From contig PLEA01000653.1 in assembly GCA_003136335.1 (NCBI GenBank), forward strand, positions 1-9,172: 9,172 nucleotides of DNA, read 5' to 3'. The notes below the pieces were generated by a model that worked only from the letters and a program-made list of their open reading frames with translations, was not told the origin of the DNA and ran no database searches. Position numbers and translations under genes: made by a program. Of the stretch, positions 1-4,739 are shown in pieces (positions within the stretch are counted from its first letter, which is position 1; every line of letters starts with the position of its first letter). This DNA is from Acidobacteriaceae bacterium (GTDB lineage Bacteria > Acidobacteriota > Terriglobia > Terriglobales > SbA1).

Positions 1-725
1 TCATTCGCCAGTCGCTCGATGCCATGCGCAAGCAGGCCTCGGGCGTGGAGAAACCGCTGCGCGAAGCCGCAGCCTGGTCCACCGGCAAGCATCGCGTGGC
101 GTTTCGCCACCAGGGCCGACTGCTCGAGCCCATTGCGGGCCAGTTCCTGATGGATTTTTCCGAGCGCGAGAACGTGCTGACCAGCACGCCGGTCCCAAAA
201 TCTGAGCCCAGTCCGCGCGAAAACGAAGTCGCGGTGTGGTTTGCCCGCGGCATCGCGCTGGAAGAAGATCCCAACACCCAGCCCGACGCGATTTCCGCCT
301 ATCACCAAGTGCTCGCCATCGAACCCGCGCACGCTGCCGCACACATCAACCTAGGCACGCTCTACTACAACCGCCAGGATTTCGCTCTCGCCGAGAAGCA
401 TTACCGCCACGCCATTGAAGCCGATCCGCGCTACTCGCTCGCTTACTTCGATCTGGGCAATGTGCTCGACGAGACCGGCCGCGTGCAGGAAGCCATTTCT
501 ACTTACAAGACGGCCTTGCAGCTCGCTCCTACCTACGCCGACGCCCACTACAATCTGGCGCTGGCCTACGAAAAAATCCGCGAACCACGCAAGGCACTCA
601 AACACTGGCAGGCCTATACCAGGCTCGACACCGCCGGCGCGTGGTCAGTGCATGCCCGCAGCCAGATAAAGCGCATCCTGCAGGCGGACACGCTGAAGCT
701 GGTTCATTCCCGTCCTCGCGCCTAG
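1..725 (+). CDS. TPR protein, C-terminal part (probable MerR-type HTH/TPR regulator), 5' end outside window
   Basis: The frame is open from base 3 with no upstream stop, so the Met codon at 24 is probably internal and the gene starts outside the window. Numbering from that Met, residues 69-103, 104-137, 138-171 and 172-205 form four consecutive tetratricopeptide repeats, with the usual pattern of small and aromatic residues (for example AHINLGTLYYNRQDFALAEKHY) and Pro near the end of each unit. TPRs make a helical scaffold for protein-protein contacts. The preceding segment (about residues 1-48, with RLLEPIAGQFLMDF) resembles, from memory, the linker of acidobacterial proteins that join an N-terminal MerR-like helix-turn-helix to TPRs, which suggests a cytoplasmic regulator. 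The HTH itself would lie outside the window, so that part is inference. No signal peptide or membrane segment is visible. It converges on the SDR gene 33 bp downstream. Confidence 0.8.
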   Translation, partial: IRQSLDAMRKQASGVEKPLREAAAWSTGKHRVAFRHQGRLLEPIAGQFLMDFSERENVLTSTPVPKSEPSPRENEVAVWFARGIALEEDPNTQPDAISAYHQVLAIEPAHAAAHINLGTLYYNRQDFALAEKHYRHAIEADPRYSLAYFDLGNVLDETGRVQEAISTYKTALQLAPTYADAHYNLALAYEKIREPRKALKHWQAYTRLDTAGAWSVHARSQIKRILQADTLKLVHSRPRA

Positions 726-758
726 GCGCAACGTTCCTGTCACATCACCACGCGACAT

Positions 759-1658
759 TTACGCTACGCGCACTTCATGGGCACGGAGTTGCGCTGCGTA
801 TTCCGCGACGGAACCTAATGCGATACCATACTCCTCAGCGAGCGCACGCGCGCCGCTGATGGGGTCTCCTTTGGCGCAGGCGAGCACCAGCGCTGCGAAG
901 GTCTTCTGCAACGGATCGGTCGAACCATGTTGTTCCTGGATTGCTTGTTCAGGCAGAAAATTCAGCTGTACCTGCTTGCCCAGCGCCTGCTCGAAGATGT
1001 GCACCGCATCCAGTTGCGACAGCGCTTCTGGCCCGCCCATTTCCAGGATGGTGTTCTTGTCTCGGTACGGTTTGGTCGCGGCTGCCACCGCGAAGTCCGC
1101 CACGTCAAATGCCGAGATATAGCTGATCTTGGCCTCGCCTGATCCGTAGACGCGTGCCGAGCCATTTCCGGGATCAAATCCGAGCATAGGGCTCAGCCAA
1201 ACCTCCATGAAACAGGACGGACGTAGAATCACGGCCTGCAAGGGCCCTTGCAGCAGTCGGTTCTCGCAGGCGCGTTTGGCGGTCTCGAGCGGGGAATCCG
1301 CACGGATGTTGCCGGAATAAGAAACATACACAAATCGTTTCACGCCGGCACTCTCGGCGGCCGCGATCAGCGCCAGCGTACCGTCATGGTCGACTCGCCG
1401 CAGGCCGTCGTTGGCTCCCGAGGGCATGGAGGTGGCCGTAGAGACGACTGTTTCAACTCCTTGGCAAGCCGAGGCCAGCGTTTCGGGCACGGTCAGGTCC
1501 CCGTTCACAATTTCAATTCCCGCATCTTGCAAGCGCTTTGCCTTGGGATGTGCAGCGCCGCCGCGAACCAGCGCGCGAACTTGCAGTTTGCGTTGCGCGA
1601 GCCGCAGCGCAATTTCACCACCTACAAAACCGGTCGAACCGGCCACTAGAGTGGGCAT
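759..1658 (-). CDS. NmrA-like NAD(P)-binding atypical SDR
   Basis: A 299-residue cytoplasmic Rossmann-fold protein. The N-terminus carries the dinucleotide motif GSTGFVG at residues 7-13, followed by RALVR (28-32), whose arginines commonly contact the NADP phosphate in this family, and NGDL at 52-55, typical of NmrA/atypical SDRs. YVSYSG (111-116) and AK (127-128) occupy the places of the classical Tyr and Lys but without a strict YxxxK, and ILRPSCFME (145-153) is the family's usual substrate-side strand. Length fits the NmrA/YtfG group (about 280-320). Members include quinone reductases and redox-sensing regulators; the substrate cannot be read from the sequence. The ATG start is supported by a strong Shine-Dalgarno (GAGGAGG, plus-strand 1664-1670) and a good promoter at 1706-1734. 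It is divergent from the acyl-CoA dehydrogenase gene and appears monocistronic. Confidence 0.9.
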   Translation of the reverse strand: MPTLVAGSTGFVGGEIALRLAQRKLQVRALVRGGAAHPKAKRLQDAGIEIVNGDLTVPETLASACQGVETVVSTATSMPSGANDGLRRVDHDGTLALIAAAESAGVKRFVYVSYSGNIRADSPLETAKRACENRLLQGPLQAVILRPSCFMEVWLSPMLGFDPGNGSARVYGSGEAKISYISAFDVADFAVAAATKPYRDKNTILEMGGPEALSQLDAVHIFEQALGKQVQLNFLPEQAIQEQHGSTDPLQKTFAALVLACAKGDPISGARALAEEYGIALGSVAEYAAQLRAHEVRVA

Positions 1659-1705
1659 GGGATCCTCCTCAAGATATCTGAGTAAAAGCGGCGAACCTTA
1701 CGCGG

Positions 1706-1734
1706 AATGTAGGCCCACCCCACGGCCGTGTCAA
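1706..1734 (-). promoter_or_regulatory. Sigma-70-type promoter for the NmrA-like gene
   Basis: On the minus strand a perfect -35 hexamer TTGACA (plus-strand 1729-1734) is followed after exactly 17 bp by TACATT (1706-1711), a 4/6 match to the -10 consensus. Transcription would start near 1699, giving a leader of about 40 nt that includes the GAGGAGG ribosome site. This is the best promoter match I see in the window. Confidence 0.65.
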
Positions 1735-1770
1735 GAGGAGTTTGTCGCGTGAATTGTCCACAGTGCGACG

Positions 1771-1798
1771 CTGCCAAGTCGCGGGGGAGTGCTAAAAT
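1771..1798 (+). promoter_or_regulatory. Possible promoter for the acyl-CoA dehydrogenase gene
   Basis: CTGCCA (1771-1776) and TAAAAT (1793-1798) are separated by 16 bp and lie 38 bp upstream of the chosen ATG at 1836. The -10 is good (5/6) and the -35 is weak. A start of transcription near 1805 excludes the longer reading frame beginning at 1728, which supports the shorter protein. Confidence 0.4.
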
Positions 1799-1835
1799 TA
1801 CCGGTTTGCCATCTCCAGGATTTGAAGGTATTCCC

Positions 1836-3011
1836 ATGCCCGAAACCACGTTGCAAGCCGCCGCTCCCGCCCCTCTCACCACGCTCACCGTGGACGAAAT
1901 TCTTTTCCGCGACAACATCCGCCAGTTCGCCGACGAGAAGATTCGTCCTCTAGTGAAGGAGATGGATGAGAAAGGCGTCTTCGACAAAGACCTCATCCAC
2001 GATTTCTTCCAACTGGGCCTGATGGGCATCGAGATTCCCGAGCAATACGGCGGAGGCGGAGCCAAGTTTTTCGAAGCGATTCTGGCCGTCGAGGAACTGT
2101 CGCGCGTGGACGCTTCCTCCGGCGTCATCGTCGACGTGCAGAACACGCTGGTCAACAACGCCCTGCTACGCTGGGGCAACGAAGAGCAGAAGAATCGCTT
2201 CCTGCCCAAGATGGCCACCGAGACGGTGGGCGCTTATGCCCTCAGCGAAGCGGGATCAGGCTCTGACGCTTTTGCGCTGCAAACCCGCGCACTGCTCAAA
2301 GGCGGCGAGTACGTGCTCAACGGCCGCAAGTTGTGGATCACCAACGCCAAAGAAGCGGGACTGTTCGTGCTCTTCGCTTCGATCGATCCCAGTGCCGGGT
2401 ACAAAGGGATTACCGCCTTCCTGGTCGAGAAAAATTTCCCCGGATTCACCGTGGGCAAGAAGGAAGACAAGCTCGGCATTCGTGCGTCGTCCACCTGCGA
2501 GTTGATTCTGGAGGACTGCCGCGTGCCCAAGGAGAGCGTGCTGGGCGAGCCTGGCAAAGGCTACAAGATCGCCATCGAGACCTTGAACGAAGGCCGCATC
2601 GGCATTGGCGCGCAGATGATTGGCTTGGCCCGCGGCGCCTGGGAATTTGCCTGCAAGTACGCCGTGGAGCGCAAGCAGTTCGGCAAAGCCATCGCCGAGT
2701 TCCAGGGCATTCAGTTCCAGATCGCGCAAATGGCCACGGAGATTGAAGCCGCACGCCTCATGGTCTACAACTGCGCGCGCATGAAGGACGCAGGCGTGAA
2801 CTTCGTGAAGGAAGCCGCCATGACCAAGCTCTTCGCCTCGCAGGTCGCCGAGCGCGTGACCTCGTTAGCGATTGAAATCTACGGCGGGTATGGATTCACC
2901 AAAGACTATCCCGTGGAGAAATACTGGCGCGACGCCAAGATCGGCAAGATCTACGAAGGCACGTCGAACATGCAGCTGGCGACCATCGCCAAGCTGGTGC
3001 TGGGGAAATAG
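1836..3011 (+). CDS. Acyl-CoA dehydrogenase, short/branched-chain type
   Basis: A 391-residue FAD enzyme that makes the alpha,beta-double bond in an acyl-CoA and passes electrons to electron-transfer flavoprotein, in beta-oxidation or branched-chain amino-acid breakdown. Domains in order are an N-terminal helical domain (about 18-130), a middle beta domain (134-228) and a C-terminal helical domain (240-388). Both family signatures are present: ALSEAGSGSD (135-144) and EIYGGYGFTKDYPVEKYWRD (347-366). The catalytic base is E374 in KIYEGTSN. Segments such as QNTLVNN, SEAGSGSDAFALQTRA and SLNEGRIGI-like ETLNEGRIGIGAQ closely recall mammalian short/branched-chain dehydrogenase (ACADSB), so 2-methylbutyryl-CoA or isobutyryl-CoA are plausible substrates; this is inference. 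The frame extends up to 1728, but the ATG at 1836 has GAAGG 7 nt upstream and gives the usual family length. No ETF or enoyl-CoA hydratase gene adjoins it. Confidence 0.95.
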   Translation: MPETTLQAAAPAPLTTLTVDEILFRDNIRQFADEKIRPLVKEMDEKGVFDKDLIHDFFQLGLMGIEIPEQYGGGGAKFFEAILAVEELSRVDASSGVIVDVQNTLVNNALLRWGNEEQKNRFLPKMATETVGAYALSEAGSGSDAFALQTRALLKGGEYVLNGRKLWITNAKEAGLFVLFASIDPSAGYKGITAFLVEKNFPGFTVGKKEDKLGIRASSTCELILEDCRVPKESVLGEPGKGYKIAIETLNEGRIGIGAQMIGLARGAWEFACKYAVERKQFGKAIAEFQGIQFQIAQMATEIEAARLMVYNCARMKDAGVNFVKEAAMTKLFASQVAERVTSLAIEIYGGYGFTKDYPVEKYWRDAKIGKIYEGTSNMQLATIAKLVLGK

Positions 3012-3050
3012 AGATAGAGTTGCAGTTTGGTCCGCCTTTACGGAGGCGTC

Positions 3051-3086
3051 ATCCCGATCTCGGCGCACTTCAGCCGGGAGAGGGAT
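3051..3086. terminator. Imperfect hairpin between convergent genes, possible bidirectional terminator
   Basis: ATCCCGATCTCGGC (3051-3064) pairs with GCCGGGAGAGGGAT (3073-3086) across an 8-nt loop, with two mismatches and one G-U pair. It lies in the 100-bp gap between the ends of the convergent dehydrogenase and TonB-domain genes, where a shared terminator is expected. No U-tract follows on either strand, so intrinsic termination is uncertain. A smaller hairpin, CGCCT/AGGCG, precedes it at about 3033-3048. Confidence 0.35.
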
Positions 3087-3111
3087 CCCGCGTAGACAAC
3101 CAGCGACCCAG

Positions 3112-3444
3112 CTACGGAGCGAAACGGACTTCGATGATCTCTCTGGATTCGCCGCCGGAGGCGAACTTCCATTTCGCCACGGCATCTTCCGCCGCTTTGA
3201 GCAGGATCGGACTGCCGCCCGTAGGTTCAACGGACTTCACCTCTCCGTCCGCGGCCACCACCGCCACCACCTTCACGGTGCCCCCAAGCTTGATCCTTTT
3301 TGCGACCTCGGGATATAAGGGAACCGTTTTTCGCAGGATCCGGCGTGCGCTTTCCGTGGAAGTTTGTTGGCTCTGTGCCATTCCGGCAGGTCCAAAGCAG
3401 TCTGAGGAAAGAAGCAACAGTAGCAGAACGTACCGCCTATGCAT
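3112..3444 (-). CDS. Small exported TonB C-terminal-domain protein
   Basis: A 110-residue protein. Residues 1-23 form a signal peptide (MHRRY, then a run of leucines), with a likely cleavage site after GMA. The mature part is a compact TonB C-terminal domain: VPLYPEVAKR (41-50), GGTVKVVAVVAADGEVKSVEPTGG (54-77), then AAEDAVAKWKF (84-94) and a final strand EIIEVRF. This is the pattern of energy-transducer TonB C-termini. A true TonB also needs an N-terminal membrane anchor and a long Pro-rich spacer, both absent here, so it is unlikely to energise outer-membrane receptors by itself. Such stand-alone periplasmic domains are frequent in acidobacteria and their role is unknown. A weak AGGG lies 9 nt before the ATG, and a fair -10 (TAATAT on the minus strand, 3496-3501) lies upstream. 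The gene converges on the acyl-CoA dehydrogenase gene. Confidence 0.85.
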   Translation of the reverse strand: MHRRYVLLLLLLSSDCFGPAGMAQSQQTSTESARRILRKTVPLYPEVAKRIKLGGTVKVVAVVAADGEVKSVEPTGGSPILLKAAEDAVAKWKFASGGESREIIEVRFAP

Positions 3445-3831
3445 GATGTCGATCCCTGAGAAAGAGGAGTTATGTTTCTAAACTTCGATCAACGGATATT
3501 AGGAGATCGAGGCCCTCTCAGAAGAGTGACCCAAGTAATCAGCGTCAGTGTGAGTGTCAGGGCTGCGGCTTCGCCGGCCTCTCAACCTAGTAAGAGGCGT
3601 CATTCGCGCGTCCGAAGGTTTACCCGACTGTCACGGCCTCCTGCGCAGCGGATGCTCTTTAACGGCCTGCCTAGTCACGCCCTTGCCCGTGGATAGCCGG
3701 GTCTCCAGCCAAGGCTGCTTACTCATAATGTGCATTGAGTTGCACACCGTGGGTCGCTGGCCCTCGATTCGAAGACAGATAAACACCTTGATTTCATCCT
3801 CTTAACCAAAGTTCCACTATTGGCTTCCGGG
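3445..3831. other. Gene-free region between two divergent small genes
   Basis: About 390 bases without a convincing gene. The short open frames here lack family resemblance and usable ribosome sites. The region should hold the promoters of the minus-strand TonB-domain gene and of the plus-strand membrane-protein gene. The clearest single feature is the palindrome at 3729-3746, listed separately. Confidence 0.5.
3729..3746. promoter_or_regulatory. Operator-like palindrome TGTGCA-N6-TGCACA
   Basis: A perfect inverted repeat with 6-bp arms (TGTGCA at 3729-3734, TGCACA at 3741-3746) and a 6-bp spacer, 18 bp in total. Its geometry resembles the sites of dimeric regulators such as the CRP/FNR family (TGTGA-N6-TCACA for CRP). 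It lies 86 bp before the ATG at 3832 and overlaps a CATAAT hexamer (3724-3729). No regulator gene is adjacent, so an operator role is only suggested. Confidence 0.3.
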
Positions 3832-4329
3832 ATGCAATCCGTTAAGGTGCCTGAGCGTTTGGGGCGAGGACCGGGGTACCACTTGACGACTTTATTCGGG
3901 AACCATGCTATATCGATCGTATCTGCAACAGACACTACCGCTGTTCCCAAGAAGCACAGCTTGTTGCCCCTGCTGACCGTGCTGTTTCTGATCTCCTACG
4001 GTCTGATGACCATGTTGATCGTGGAGCAAGGCCGCACCATCGACTCGCAACGCGCCCTGATTCGTGAACTTTTCCGCGACAGCACAGAACTCTCCGCCCT
4101 AAAGATGAGGGGCCAGCGGCAGCTGGCCCAGTTGCCGTCGGCCAAGACCGACGCCCCGTCAACCCAGATTCCGTCAACCCAGGCTCCAACAAACCAAGCC
4201 CCGTCTTCCCAGGCAGGACTGCAACATGGCGCGCAGAACCAGGCAGCGAAGCAGAAACCGCAGTTCCGGATGCCGTCCAAGCCAGCGTCAGACTTGGTGG
4301 ACGACGTCCGAACCCTAATCACGATATGA
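3832..4329 (+). CDS. Small single-pass membrane protein with charged helix and PSTQ repeats
   Basis: No named family is recognised, but the core resembles conserved acidobacterial hypothetical proteins I remember. Numbering from the ATG at 3832 (165 residues): PKKHS (39-43) leads into one hydrophobic segment, residues 44-64 (LLPLLTVLFLISYGLMTMLIV). A charged, probably helical stretch follows (EQGRTIDSQRALIRELFRDSTELSALK, 65-91 in two parts: EQGRTIDSQRALIREL and FRDSTELSALK), then a low-complexity Ala/Pro/Ser/Gln linker with four pentapeptide repeats (108-127), and a conserved-looking end, DLVDDVRTLITI. KK before the segment suggests the N-terminus is inside and the linker outside. The start is uncertain: ATG 3832 and TTG 3820 lack a good ribosome site, TTG 3883 has only GGGG nearby, and ATDTTAVPKK would be a natural N-terminus. 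A small secreted-protein gene follows 124 bp downstream on the same strand. Confidence 0.65.
   Translation: MQSVKVPERLGRGPGYHLTTLFGNHAISIVSATDTTAVPKKHSLLPLLTVLFLISYGLMTMLIVEQGRTIDSQRALIRELFRDSTELSALKMRGQRQLAQLPSAKTDAPSTQIPSTQAPTNQAPSSQAGLQHGAQNQAAKQKPQFRMPSKPASDLVDDVRTLITI
4153..4212 (+). repeat. 15-bp tandem repeat, four copies, coding for a pentapeptide
   Basis: Four imperfect copies (4153-4167, 4168-4182, 4183-4197, 4198-4212) of a GCCCCGTCAACCCAG-like unit inside the small membrane protein gene, translating as APSTQ, IPSTQ, APTNQ, APSSQ. The unit is a multiple of three, so copy-number change would lengthen or shorten the linker without a frameshift. Confidence 0.75.
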
Positions 4330-4453
4330 AGATCGCGATGTAGAAACACGATTCAAGAGCAAGATGGAAGACCCTGAACACTGCAGCACTTCAGTTCTGT
4401 GGACACGCAATAGGAGCAAGAAGTTGTAAATAGAAAATTTCGAGAGCGAAGCA

Positions 4454-4702
4454 ATGAAGGTCCTGACCCTAGCCTTGTTGTTCAGTCTGCCCGTTGCCCC
4501 ATGGGCGCCGCAAAAGCCCCTGCGCCAGCCAACCAGCCACATCACCCGACACTCCAACGGCGGGCGCTGGTACTTTGCCGCTTCCGGCCACGCCGTCTAT
4601 TGCTACGGCCCCGTGATGACCCTGCCCCGCGCCAACGGCGACCTGCAGCGAGTCGCGACGCTATGCCGCGACGGCAGCGCGGTGGTCCCGCTGAAAGACT
4701 AG
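4454..4702 (+). CDS. Small secreted two-cysteine protein of unknown function
   Basis: An 82-residue protein. It begins with a short signal peptide (MKVLTLALLFSLPVAPWA, cleavage probably after about residue 18). The mature part of about 64 residues contains GRWYFAASGHAVYCYGPV (37-54) and LQRVATLCRDGSAVVPLKD (64-82). Cys50 and Cys71 are the only cysteines and could form one disulfide after export. The short length, the signal peptide and the compact Trp/Tyr/Gly-rich core argue for a real gene rather than a chance frame; a similar core is remembered from acidobacterial hypothetical proteins. The ribosome site is weak (GAGAG or GCGAAG just before the ATG). It follows the membrane-protein gene on the same strand and ends 37 bp before the convergent permease gene. 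Function unknown. Confidence 0.65.
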   Translation: MKVLTLALLFSLPVAPWAPQKPLRQPTSHITRHSNGGRWYFAASGHAVYCYGPVMTLPRANGDLQRVATLCRDGSAVVPLKD

Positions 4703-4739
4703 AATTACGAACTGGAGTCGGTTTCTGGAACCACGACCG

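Noticed and set aside
1728..1835. Longer N-terminus for the acyl-CoA dehydrogenase
   Set aside because: The extra 36 residues have no family match, the predicted promoter -10 at 1793-1798 lies inside them, and the ATG at 1836 has a ribosome site and gives the usual length.
3472..3696. Plus-strand 74-residue open frame preceded by GAGGAG
   Set aside because: The GAGGAG ends only 2 nt before the ATG, too close for normal initiation. The product is Arg/Ser-rich with no family resemblance, and the site overlaps the leader of the minus-strand TonB-domain gene.
3741..3790. tRNA-like T-arm string (CTCGATTCGAAG)
   Set aside because: No matching acceptor, D or anticodon stems can be drawn around it.
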